Made by a program: the position numbers and the translations under genes. DNA of 64,000 nt, taken from Heterohyrax brucei. Lineage: Eukaryota; Chordata; Mammalia; Hyracoidea; Procaviidae. Below the pieces are notes generated by a model. That model was not told where the DNA came from. It was given only the letters and a program-made list of their open reading frames with translations, and searched no databases. Shown here piece by piece: positions 11,601-21,532 of the stretch (position 1 is the stretch's first letter; each line of letters starts with the position of its first letter). The stretch spans positions 19,999,431-20,063,430 of the forward strand of contig CM053146.1 of the NCBI GenBank assembly GCA_028571685.1. Reading direction: 5' to 3'.

Positions 11601-12127
11601 TGTGGTGGTAAGGATTGTGTCAACTTGGCCACTCCATATTTGGCTTCTGTATCTAGTGGCAGGGCTGGGACTGTGGTGGCTTCCCCTCTCATCTCTCCAC
11701 CTTTCTCCACTACTGCCAGTCTGCTCACATAGCCAGCAGCACCTGCTCTCTTCTGGTGTCTGGTTCCTGGACTTGAACAAGCAGCTGTTGGATTCATCAA
11801 CCCTACAGCCGGTGCTTCAGAGCCCTGTCCCCTGACCTGCTGATCCTGGATTTGCCAGCCTCTGCAGCTCCGTCTAGCCGCCAGCTTGAGATCCGTCAAC
11901 CTACACAACCAGTGATCTAGAACTCTGTTCTCTGAACTTCTGACTTTGGGTTCACCAGCTCCTGTGGCCACATGAGGCGTGTGCCAGGACTTGGGACATT
12001 CAGCTTCTGCGATTGCATGAGCTGTTTCCTGTATCTATATATCTTCCCTGTACTTTATATAGATAAATCTACCTTGTATATACACATGTTACTGGTTTTG
12101 CTTCTCTAGAAAATCCAGCCTCAGACA
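11601..12127 (+). mobile_element. MaLR-like 5' LTR, group B
   Basis: It begins tgtggtggtaaggattgtgt and ends with gcttctctagaaaatccagc then cctcagaca. The LTR at 19438-19933 has the same end (ggttttgcttctctagagaa), and the fragment at 33195-33415 the same beginning. A PBS-like tggtacc follows at 12131, so this is a 5' LTR joined to internal sequence. Confidence 0.7.
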
Positions 12128-13115
12128 ATTTGGTACCATGAGAGTGGGGTGCTGCTCTAGCAAATACCTAAAATGTGGGAGCCATTTTGAAACTGTGAAC
12201 AGATAGAAGATTCAGAAGGAATGAAGAAGATGCAGTTGGTGAGAAACAGAGGACTGGTGGCGGCAGCAGCTGCAGAACCGGGGGCAGCGCTGGAGCTGAC
12301 CCATGGAGCAAGAGAGCTGAGTGCCTGTGCACAGAGTTTTCGTAGCTGAGTGGGGTGCCTACAGGCACTTAAATCGGTGGAGCTAGCCTTGCTGACCCAC
12401 AGAGCAGAGAGCTGAGTGCCTGTGCACCAAGTTTTTGTAGCTGAGTGGGATGCCTCCGGGCACTAGAATCAGTGGAGCTACAGAGCTTTGGAACACTTGC
12501 CCTAGCAGGGCAGATGTGGGCCTGAGGCCTGGGCCATGCGGCCATAGGAAGCAGAAGCTGAAGATAAAGAGACAAACAGCATGAGAAGCTGAGATGCCTC
12601 AGTCTCAAAAGGTATGGCCATGACCTCTGGGGTTTGAAAGGGTGGAACCATGGCATCCTTAAGGGTGGAATTGCCACTCAGTTGGGCTTAGGGTGCACCT
12701 AAAGCCGATGGGACAGAGTTTCTATCCAAGTTGGCCTTGAAGGTGGAGTTGTAACACAGGGCTGGGGTCTGCACTCAGAATCCAGAGAGTGTGGCCAATA
12801 CCTAGAGTCTGGAGGGCAGGGCCATTGTGTAGAATGTCTCAGAAAATGTAAGAGTATTTTCAAAGCTTTGAGGGCTAGTGTAATATGTTCTGCTGACTTG
12901 TTTGTTGCCTGTTAATACCTTTTTCCCCTGCAATTTGTCCCATTTGTAATGGAATGTCTGACTTGTGCCTGTTCTGCCACTGTACTTGTAGAAGCAGATA
13001 ACTTACCTTTTAGGTTTCACAGATATAGAAGAGTTTTTGTATTTTGGATTTGGAACTGATTTAAGATTTCTATCATATGGGATGAATGTGTTACATGTTT
13101 CAATGATGTGACACA
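12128..13115 (+). mobile_element. MaLR-like internal region, non-coding, 3' LTR missing
   Basis: It starts at a PBS-like atttggtaccatgagag and continues gtggggtgctgctctagc, aaatacctaaaatgtggg. The region parallels the internal part of the complete element at 27276-28282, including the repeated gagctgagtgcctgtgcac (about 12315 and 12410) and a late cagaaaatgtaagagtattt block. No gag- or pol-like frame is present. At about 13120 it gives way to L1 without a 3' LTR. Confidence 0.65.
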
Positions 13116-13119
13116 CAAC

Positions 13120-13515
13120 AGTAACAATCACAGTCTTTATGCAGTTGCCTATTCTAGACATTTGTGTCTAGAATAAGTGGTATCATACAATATGTGTCCT
13201 AGATAAGTAGTATCATATAATATGTGTCCTTTTATGACTGACTTATTTCACTCAGCATAATGTTTTCAAGGGTCATCCATGTTGTGGTGTGTATGAGGAC
13301 TTCATTTCTCTTTATGTCAGAGTAATAGTTCATTCTATATGTATACCACATTTTGTTCATTTATTAATCTATTGATGAATATTCCATTGCTTCCACCTTT
13401 TGGCTCTTGTGAATGGTGCTGTAATAAATATTGTTATATAGGCTTCTGTTTGTGTTCTTGCTGTCACTTCTTCTGGATATGTTTTTGATAAAAACAAAAT
13501 CTTTAAAAAATGTGT
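13120..13515 (-). repeat. L1 fragment (reverse)
   Basis: Typical reverse L1 3' sequence: atgactgacttatttcactc, agcataatgttttcaagggt, tccattgcttccaccttttg. It contains the local palindrome and tandem duplication listed separately. Confidence 0.8.
13150..13229. repeat. Perfect palindrome followed by a short tandem duplication
   Basis: The arm tattctagaca (13150-13160) is complementary to tgtctagaata (13165-13175) with a 4-nt loop. The segment 13167-13199 is then repeated imperfectly at 13200-13229 (both end atatgtgtcc). The pattern suggests a local replication error within the L1. Confidence 0.8.
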
Positions 13516-13564
13516 AAATATTAACCACAGTAAAGCTTTTTGAAATAAAAAGTTAAAAAGAGGT

Positions 13565-14132
13565 TGTCATGGTTGGAATTGTGTCCCCCCAAAAATGTGT
13601 GCAGCCACGTGGCTGGGATACGGTTCCCAGTGTCTTGGGACTGTCCTCCATTGTGTGGTTTTGCTAACCTGTATGTTAAAGGATTAGGGTATGGCTGTGA
13701 ATTCCTGCTGTGGGGGGAGTTTCCCTGGAGTATGGCTTGTCCCACCCTTAATGCTTTTAGCTTGCAAGGAATAAAAGGAAAAAGAAACAAAGGACAATTT
13801 GAGAACCTCGCTACCATCAAGCAAGCAGCACCGGAAGCAAAGCGCATCCTTCAGACCAGAGGTTCTTGCGTGAGGACGCTCCCTGGACAAAGACTGATGC
13901 AACACCGGACTTTCCTCCAGAGCCGACAAGGGGAAAGTCTTTCCCTGGAGCGGATACCCTGAATATGGACTTGCAACCTACTGGACTGTGTAATTATTAG
14001 CATTAAGTCCAATCCCCCTGTTGTGCCATAAGCACCTTATTTGCATAACTCCACCCAATCAAATAAATCTTTCTTTGTTAAAGCCATCCACTCTGTGGTA
14101 TTTCTGTTAGAGCAGCCTAGCTGACTAAAACA
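13565..14132 (+). mobile_element. Solo MaLR-like LTR with perfect target duplication
   Basis: The LTR starts tgtcatggttggaattgtgt and ends gctgactaaaaca. The bases gaggt occur immediately before (13560-13564) and after (14133-14137), a perfect 5-bp duplication. A polyadenylation signal aataaa is at 14062-14067. A ~65-bp block before it (about 13998-14060, with ttgcataactccacccaatc) is absent from the related LTRs at 8248 and 20204. No internal region is attached. Confidence 0.9.
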
Positions 14133-14137
14133 GAGGT

Positions 14138-14697
14138 AAACCAGAAACCCTAAGCAAAAATAATTTCATATTTAGTGTTAAGTTTCATCCTATGGTTTTT
14201 ACCAGCCAAAGCAGAGAAGGGAATGGTTTATTACTCTGCATGCTTTAGGTTTGATGAAAGGAAGCACAGAAGTTGATCTGAACAAATATTTTTCTTGTGC
14301 AAAGAGCTTATTGAGCATGATCATATTATTTGACTTGTGGTTGTCAGCCTGGACTGTGAGCTATCCGAGGTTGTGGAAGTCTAAGGGATGTTTGTCCTCA
14401 TATGCCTGGTCCCAGGCCTAAGTTTTACCTTTGTGCAATTGCCTCTGCTGCTCCCTCTGCCTGATGGGCTCAAACTTGGCATCAGGCAAACCTTCATGCA
14501 TCAGGGATAGCCCCTCCAGGAAGGTGTCTCTCCTTCTCAGGCCAGAGTTCTCCATCCCTTCTGAGCTTCCCCCTGTTGCTATGTTCAGTTCCTTCCCCTC
14601 TCTCCCCCAGAGCTCTGGGAATAGAGTCTACCTTAGTCATCTCTGAATCCTTACAGCCTAGTGGAAGGCCTGGCACATAGTAGGTATACCCTACATG
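14138..14697. other. Unassigned sequence
   Basis: No repeat family or coding signal recognised. The composition is that of ordinary intergenic DNA. Confidence 0.5.
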
Positions 14698-14800
14698 TTT
14701 TTTTTTTTTTTTCTAATTGTGGTGAAAAAGATATACATTCACTTATATACTTCCAAGCAAATTACTTAATATGACCCTTCTAGCCATTCATGGACTCACG
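14698..14800 (-). repeat. Probable L1 3' tail (reverse)
   Basis: A T-run (about 14698-14713) followed by ctaattgtggtgaaaaagat resembles the reverse of an old L1 3' end with its poly(A). Short and therefore uncertain. Confidence 0.5.
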
Positions 14801-14811
14801 GCCTTGTGATT

Positions 14812-14900
14812 CTCCCAAAATTGATTGGGTGGAGTTATGCAAATAAGGTGCTTATGGCACAACAGGGGGATTGGACTTAATGCTAATAATGTAAATAAGG
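14812..14900 (-). repeat. Isolated LTR piece (reverse)
   Basis: The sequence gattgggtggagttatgcaa and gcacaacagggggattggac is the reverse complement of 13998-14066, the block peculiar to the solo LTR at 13565. It is a second, inverted partial copy of that LTR type about 0.8 kb away. Confidence 0.75.
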
Positions 14901-14930
14901 TGCATGGAACCCTTTCAGGTGTAAACCCAT

Positions 14931-15060
14931 TGCTTTTGAGTTGATTCCAACTCCTAGGACCCTACATGACAAAGTACAACTTTCCCACAGAGTTTCCAAG
15001 GAATACCTGATGGATTTGAACAGTAGCCACAGTACTTAATCACTACACCACTAATGTTTT
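14931..15060 (-). repeat. AfroSINE (reverse)
   Basis: Reverse reading has acattagtggtgtagtgatt at the head, ccttggaaactctgtgggaa in the middle and ttggaatcaactcaaaagca at the 3' end. Confidence 0.85.
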
Positions 15061-15780
15061 CATTGCAGGGGTAGACTGTGCAAACAGGCATCTGGAGCTC
15101 TAAAACGGATATTGGTCAGTTTTGCAATCCCATTAGACTTAAAAAGAAAGCCAATCTCAGGGCAGAGAGGAGGTCTAATTACCACCAAGAAGAAGAAACA
15201 GGAGTGGAATGTGTCTTTGGGTTCTGGAGTCCCTGAACTAAGAACCTTCTAGACCCAGAAGACAGAGAGTGAGAGCCACGACACTGGAGGAGGCATGAGA
15301 TGGTGAAAAGCAGAGGCAAGCACAGCAGAGAAATGTCAGCAGCAGAGTGAAGGGACAGGCACAAGATGGTACAGTGAGCTGCCCATAGAGCAAGGAGGCG
15401 CCAGTGGGCTTGATGACCCGTGGAACAAGAATTGAGCACCTGTGAGCCTGAGATTTACTAGCAGAGTGTGGTTTCCAGGAACTTATTGGCAGAGCTAAAG
15501 AGCTGTGTAACATCTGTCTGAGCAGGGTAGAGGATAGGCCAAGGGCGAGGGCCTAGGGCCTGTGGCCTAGGGGCTGTGGGAGCCAAGAGTTGCAAGCCAA
15601 GACAAAGGCCTGCCTGTGGACACAGCTGAAGAGAACTATATTGTGATGCTGTACTGATCCTAAAGTATAACCCTAGATAACCCCATAACTGTGAGTATGG
15701 TCAGTGAGTTCTGTGTGGACATTGCAATGAATTATTGAACTCAGCATAGAATTAGAGGGTGTCATAGGAGGAATGGCTGA
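15061..15780 (+). repeat. MaLR-like internal sequence, decayed
   Basis: Parts resemble the internal regions at 12128 and 27276: a run with aattgagcacctgtgagcct, gaacttattggcagagctaa, agagctgtgtaacatctg and gagcagggtagaggatag. No flanking LTR is clear and the match is loose, so this call is tentative. Confidence 0.45.
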
Positions 15781-15944
15781 CGTCAAATTTGGTGAAAAGA
15801 TTGGAGGGTGGAAATATGTTTGACCTCCACCTCACAGGAATCAACCTTGACCTGATGCTGATGGTGGTGATTCTCTCTCCATCTGGTAAAGCTAGATGGA
15901 GAGGTCTGAAGCTGCTTCACCATTTTTATGTATATATGCAAATG

Positions 15945-18445
15945 TGTGTATTTGTACAATGCTGTCAGTGATAGGGTACTATCCATACGCCAACAAGGAA
16001 GGCCAGTTAATAAGACTATTAGTCAAATTTATGCACGCACCAAGCACTAAGGCCAAAGATGAAGAGATTCTGCATTCTCAAAATGATAGAAAAATCAAGA
16101 TGTATTGATAATTACTGGTGAGTGGAATGCAAAGGTTGGAAACAAAGAAGGAGGATCAGTAGTTGGAAGATACAGCCTTGGCGATAGAAATAATGTCAGA
16201 GATCACATGATAGAATTTTGCAAGACTAATGACTTCTTCATTGCAAATACCTTTTTTAACCAACACAAACGGCAACTGTACACATGGACCTCACCAGGTG
16301 GAATACACAGGAACAAAATTGACTACATGTGTAGAAAAAGATGATGGAAAAGCTCCATATCAACAGTCAGAACAAGATCAGGTGCTGACTGTGGCACAGA
16401 TCATCAATTGCTCATAGGCAAATTCATTTGAAACTGAAGAAAGTTAGAACAAGTCCACAAGAGCCAAAATATGACCTTGAATATATTCCTCCTGAGTTTA
16501 AAGGCCATCTCAAGAACAGATTTGATGTGTTGACCACTAATGACTGAAGGCCAGACAAACTGTGGACTGACATCAAAGACATCCATGAAGAGAGCAAAAG
16601 GTCGTTAAAAAGATGGGAAAGAAAGAAAAGACCAAATTGGATGTCAGAAGAGACTCTGAAATTTGCACTCAAACACTGATCAGCTAAAGCAAAAGGAAGA
16701 GAGAAGTGAAAGACCTAAACAGAAAATTTCAAAGAGCAGCTGAAGAGGACAAAATAAGGTAGTATAATGACACATACGAAGAGCTGAAAATAGAAAACCA
16801 AAAAGGAAGAACATGTTCTGCATTTGTCAAGCTGGAAGAAGTGAAGAAAAAATTTGAGCCTTAAACACTCGAAACTGAAGGATCCTACAGGGAAAATATT
16901 AAACGACTCAGGGATCATCAAAAGAAGATAGAAGGAATACACAGAGTCATTATACTGGAAAGAACTGATCTATATTCAGCCATTTGATCAGCAACTGATG
17001 GTACTAAAAGAAGAAGTCAAAGCTGCACTGAAGGCATTGGCAAAAAACAAGCCTCCGAGAACAGATGGAACATCAGCTGAGATATTTCAACAAAAAGATG
17101 CAGGGCTGGAAGTGCTCACTTGTCTATGCCAAGAAATTTGAAGGACAACTGATTTACAACTGACTGGAAGAGATCCATGTTTATGTCCATTCCAGAGAAA
17201 AGTGATCCAACAAAATGTGGAAATTACCAGCTGATATATCACCTGTAAGTAAATTTTGCTCAAGATCATTCAAAAGTGACTGCGACATCACACTGACAAG
17301 GAACTGCCAGAAATTCAAGCTGGATTTAGAAAAAGATGTGGAACCCAAGATATTATTGCTGATGTCAGATGGATCTTGGCTGAAAGCAGAGAGTATCAGA
17401 AAGATGTTTGCCTGTGTTTCATCGACTATGCAAAGGCACTTAACTGTGTGCATCATAACAAATTATGGCTAACATTGCATAAAACGGGAATTCCAGAACA
17501 CTTAATTGTGCTTTTAAAGAATCTGTATACGGATGAAGAGGCAGTCGTGCAAACAGAACAAGGTGACACTGCATGGTTTAAAGTCAGGAAAGGTGTGTGT
17601 CAGGGTTGCTTCCTGTCGCCATACCTTTTTCATCTATATGCCAAGCAAATAATCTGAGAAGCTGGATCACATGAAGAACAAAGCATCAGGATTGGAGGAT
17701 GACTCCAATCTGTGTTACAACCTGTGTTACGCAGATGGCACCACCTTACTTGCTGATGAGGATCGAGGACCACAGCCTTCAGTATGGATTGCACCTCAAC
17801 ATCAAGAAAATAAAAATCTTCATAACTGGAACAATAAACAACATTGTCATAAATGGAGAAAGGATTGAGGTTGTCAAGGATTTCATTTTATTTGGGTCCC
17901 CAGTCAATGCCCATGGATGCAGCAGTTAAGAAATTGAAAGATTCATTGCATTGGGAAAATGTGCTACAAAGGACCTCTTTAAAGAACTGTAAAGACTAAA
18001 GTGCATGTGACCCAAGCCATGGTATTTTCAGTTGCATCATATGCATGTGAAAGCTGGACAATGAACAGAAGACAGAAGAAGAACTGATGGTTTTGCATTG
18101 TGGTGTTGGAGAAGAATATTGAACGTACCATGACCACCAAAAGAACAAACAGATCTGTTCTGGAAGAAGTACATCCAGTGCTCCTTGGAAGCAAAGATGG
18201 CAAGACTGTGTCTTACATACTTGGAGTATGTTGTCAGAAAGAATCAGTCCCTGGAGACGGGCATCATGCTTAGCAGAGTGGAGGGTCAGCAGAAAAGAGG
18301 ATGACCCTTGATGAGATGGATTAACACAGTCGCCACAGCAATGAGTTTAAGCATAACAATTGTTGTGGACATGGTGGAAGGCAAGGAAGTGTATCAAGGT
18401 TGCTGTGAGTTGGAACTGACTCAAGAGCACCTAACAACAACAACA
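15945..18445 (+). mobile_element. RTE (BovB-like) LINE, decayed ORF2 with intact 3' tail
   Basis: Endonuclease blocks appear first: GYYPYANKEGQLI near 15973 and the 79-residue frame 16105-16344 with EWNAKVG, FCKTNDFFIANTFF and QLYTWTSPGGIHRNKIDY. Reverse transcriptase blocks follow in 17376-17657 (CFIDYAKALNCVHHNKLW, GVCQGCFLSP). The active-site box reads YADG at 17728-17739, where YADD is expected. Many stops and shifts show it is dead. The 3' end has agttggaactgactcaagag and cacctaacaacaacaac, a tail also seen in AfroSINE variants. Known RTE elements have a single main ORF with these domains. Confidence 0.88.
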
Positions 18446-18502
18446 TATCTGTATATACATACATACACACACACACACATATGTATGTGTATATATATAA
18501 CA
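18446..18502. repeat. (CA)/(TA) microsatellite at the RTE 3' end
   Basis: Runs of cacacacacacaca and tatatata directly follow the RTE tail and probably grew from it. Confidence 0.8.
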
Positions 18503-18509
18503 AAACACT

Positions 18510-18702
18510 TGTCACTTCCACCAGTTTTCACTTGTACAGTTCGGTGGCATGAATTACATTCACCACGTTGTGCAGTAGTTACCAGTATCCATTTCCAAAT
18601 TTTTTCAACACCTTTAGCAGAAACTCAATGTCCCTTAACCAATACTTTCCATTTTCCTCTCCCACTAGTCCCTGGTAACCACTAACAAATTTTTCTCTCT
18701 AT
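18510..18702 (-). repeat. L1 3' UTR fragment (reverse), first part
   Basis: The blocks cacttgtacagttcggtggc, aattacattcaccacgttgt and tccctggtaaccactaacaa are classic old L1 3' sequence in reverse. It resumes at 18885 after an AfroSINE. Confidence 0.8.
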
Positions 18703-18884
18703 GCCAAAAACAGTTAAGAACTCAGCTGATAATCAAAAGTTGGAAGTTTGAGCTTATCACAGCTCCATGTGAGACCTGTCAATCTGCAGCCACAAGGTCA
18801 CTGGCTAAAAAACCCCATGGGGCAAGGGGTCACATGGTATCTCTAAAAGGTGAAATCAACTTGATAGCACCTATCAATAACACA
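18703..18884 (+). repeat. AfroSINE, long variant, inside L1
   Basis: Contains cagttaagaactcagctgat, the extra block gacctgtcaatctgcagcca and the end gaaatcaacttgatagcacc. It splits one L1 fragment. Confidence 0.8.
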
Positions 18885-19010
18885 CGTTTGTCTATTCTAG
18901 ATATTTCATGTAAGTAAAGTCATATAATATTTGTCCTTTTGTGTCTGACTTATTTTGCTCAGCATGTTTTCCTGGTCATGTATGTCATAGTATGTATCGC
19001 AGCTACTCCT
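18885..19010 (-). repeat. L1 3' UTR fragment (reverse), second part
   Basis: The sequence gtctattctagatatttcat followed by tttgtccttttgtgtctgac continues 18510-18702. Confidence 0.8.
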
Positions 19011-19147
19011 TGACAGCCAGTTGTTTCAACAATGAGAGTCGGACCTTCTAGACACAGATCTGAATTCTTACTTGTCTTGTGCCTCTCCTCTCCGGAGACT
19101 TTAGAGAGCAGGGATTGATCTGGCAGGCTCTGCTTTGTCCTGTCCCA

Positions 19148-19330
19148 TTTCAGTTAAAGTGCTTAGCTGCTAACTGAAAGGTTGACAGTTTGAGTCCATG
19201 CAGAGGTACCTTAGAAGAAATGTCTTGGAATTTATTTCTGAAAACCCTATGAAGCACAGCTCTGTTCTGACACATATAGGGTCACCATGAGTTAGAGTTG
19301 ACAGCAGCTGGTTTGGTTTTGGAGGATATA
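19148..19330 (+). repeat. AfroSINE, long variant
   Basis: Head gtgcttagctgctaactgaa, central cttggaatttatttctgaaa and 3' part tcaccatgagttagagttga, ending ggtttggttttgg. Confidence 0.88.
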
Positions 19331-19437
19331 ACCATGAACAAGATGAACAAAGCCTCTGCTATTGGGGAGCTTACATTCCTGTAGAGGAGAGAGGTCACAA
19401 ATAAAGAAATTAGAAATGTATTTGTGATCATTAAGGT

Positions 19438-19933
19438 TGTGCATCAACTTGACTGGTCCATGATTCTTGGTGATTTAGCAGTTATGATGCAGTTCGACAG
19501 TTGTATGATGATGTGATCATTGCTTTGATGAGATTTATATGACATGACCACCTCCATGATAGGATCTGCTGTGAATAGCCAACGAGTTGAAAGGAAAGTT
19601 TCCTTGATTATGTGGCCTGCACTGAAAATAAGTGGACACTCTGACATGGCTAGGGAGCTTTATCTCCGTCTGGATCCTGCAGCTGACTCCTGTTTGTCTG
19701 ACCTCTGGTTCTTGGGACTTGAGCTAGCAGCTCATCTGCCGTCTTGCATGCCAATCTTGAGTTCCCCAGCCCCTGCAGCTATGTGAGCCAGGAGAAGCCT
19801 CTGTCCTGACCAATGGTCTTGGGATGTTCCAACCCCTACAACTGTGTGAGCCACTTCCTTGATCTAAATCTCCCTATATACATATTTATGCATTTTACTG
19901 GTTTTGCTTCTCTAGAGAATGCAGTCTAAAACA
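19438..19933 (+). mobile_element. MaLR-like LTR, group B
   Basis: It starts tgtgcatcaacttgactggt and ends ttgcttctctagagaatgca then gtctaaaaca. The order of blocks matches the LTR at 11601-12127. The 5-bp flanks do not match (aaggt and ttatt), so the ends may be off by a few bases. Confidence 0.7.
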
Positions 19934-20014
19934 TTATTGGATAGAGATTAGAGGTTAGCAGAAAACTGACGTAAAATAATGTGCTACAGCATACAGGTGC
20001 TACTTAAACTTAGA

Positions 20015-20203
20015 TGAGTAGGGAAGCCCTCTTAGAGGAGGTATCATTTAAACTGAGCTCTGAATGGCAAGAAATGTTTAAGACCAGAGAAAAGCATACT
20101 AGAAAACAGTAGAGCTAGTGTAGCAGTTTCAGGGAAGGAGCTGCAGAAAGGCCAGTATAGCTGATGTCTAGTAGGCAAGAGGACGGTGTTACCAGATGAG
20201 CTC
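20015..20203 (+). repeat. Old mammal-wide repeat, left part
   Basis: The sequence cattttaaactgagctctga-like text with gaaaggccagtatagctg and the right part at 20853-20970 (gggccagatcattcaggctt, gtggcatgatctaacctg) form one ancient interspersed repeat that I know by appearance but cannot name. It is split by an LTR. Confidence 0.5.
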
Positions 20204-20852
20204 TGTTATAGACTGTATCGTATTCTCAAAAGTGTTTGTCAACTTGGTTAGGTGATGATTTCCAGTATCATGTGTTTGTGCTCCATTTTGTCATCTGATA
20301 TGGTTATTCTATGTGTTGCAAATCCTACCTCTATGACGGTAACGGGACCCCTTTATCTGTGGCTGTTAACTAAAAGGTTGGCGTTGGAATCTACCAGCCA
20401 CTTCTCAGAAACCCTCTCGGGGGCAGTTCTAGTCTGTCCTATAGGGTTGCTATGAGTTGGAATCAACTCACTGGCAATGGGTATGATGCTAATTAGACAA
20501 GATTTGGGGGCAGTTATACTAATGAGGCAGGACTCCATCTATAAGATTAGGCTGTATCTTGAGTTGGTCTCCTCTGAGACATAAATAGTATTGAGCAGAG
20601 AGGAGAAAGACCCTATGCCACCAAGAAAGGAGCATCAGGAGCAGAGCATATCCTTTGGAACTGGGGTCCCTTGGCTGAGAAGCTCCTAGATTAGGGAAAG
20701 ATTGATAACAAAGACCTTCCACTAGAGCTGACACAGAGAGAAAGCCTTCCCCTGGAGCTGGCTCCCTGAATTTGGACTTGCAGCCTACTGGACTGTGAGA
20801 GAATAAATTTTTCTTTGTTGAAGCTGTTATAGCAGACTAGATAACTAAGACA
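20204..20852 (+). mobile_element. Solo MaLR-like LTR with perfect target duplication and an inner SINE
   Basis: It starts tgttatagactgtatcgtat and ends agactagataactaagaca. The bases agctc flank it on both sides (20199-20203 and 20853-20857). The signal gagaataaatttttctttg lies near 20800. An AfroSINE occupies 20343-20490. The 5-bp duplication fits the ERVL/MaLR integration pattern. Confidence 0.9.
20343..20490 (+). repeat. AfroSINE inside the solo LTR
   Basis: Blocks gggacccctttatctgtggc, accagccacttctcagaaac, gttctagtctgtcctatagg and tgagttggaatcaactcact are in order. Confidence 0.9.
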
Positions 20853-20970
20853 AGCTCAAAGAGGGCAGCAGGGCCAGATCATTCAGGCTTTGGAAACCCA
20901 GGGCAAAGAGTTTGTATTTCGTCATGTAAGACTGTTAGCTTGTGAGTGGCATGATCTAACCTGTGTGTTA
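20853..20970 (+). repeat. Old mammal-wide repeat, right part
   Basis: This resumes the interspersed repeat of 20015-20203 after the LTR and its agctc duplication. Confidence 0.5.
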
Positions 20971-21024
20971 TAAACTCCAGTACACGAGGATGCATGTACA
21001 AATGTACTTATTTATTACATCATT

Positions 21025-21062
21025 GTTAACACACACACATATACACACACTCACACACATAG
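21025..21062. repeat. (CA)n microsatellite
   Basis: An interrupted run of CA dinucleotides with tata and ctca interruptions. Confidence 0.9.
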
Positions 21063-21117
21063 CCTGTATGTGCATTAACAACCAACTAATTGAATATGTT
21101 ATGTCCATTCCATGGAT

Positions 21118-21532
21118 TCTTTATATGCTAGTGCTGCTCTAACAAACCTCAAATAGGTGGGTGGCTTTAAAGAATAGGCATTTATTTTCTCACAGATCAG
21201 GAGACCAAAAGTCTAAATTCAGGGCACTGACTCTAAGGGAAGACTCCCCTTGGGCTCTAGGGAAAGATACTTATTTCAGCCCCTATAGTCCCAACGTTCC
21301 TTGATGCTTTCCACGTGGCATCTATCTTTACACGATTTGTGTTTGATTACTCCTCTGTCTAATCTGCTTCTTTACTGTCTCCAAAGTGTTTAAGTTGAAG
21401 ACACACCCAACAATAATACAGTCTCAACAACACAGCAGAGAAAACCCTATCCCAAATGCTATTAAAACTGTAGGCAGAGGGTTTAAGATATACAACACAT
21501 GTATTTGGGGTATATAATTCAATCCGTAACAC
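21118..21532 (-). mobile_element. MaLR-like LTR (reverse), divergent
   Basis: Reverse reading begins tgtgttacggattgaattat and has ggactttaga-like text near gaccaaaagtctaaattcag. The left end (tatgctagtgctgctctaac) matches the ends at 26810 and 28283 (tcatctagtactgctttaac). It is more diverged than the other copies. Confidence 0.65.
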
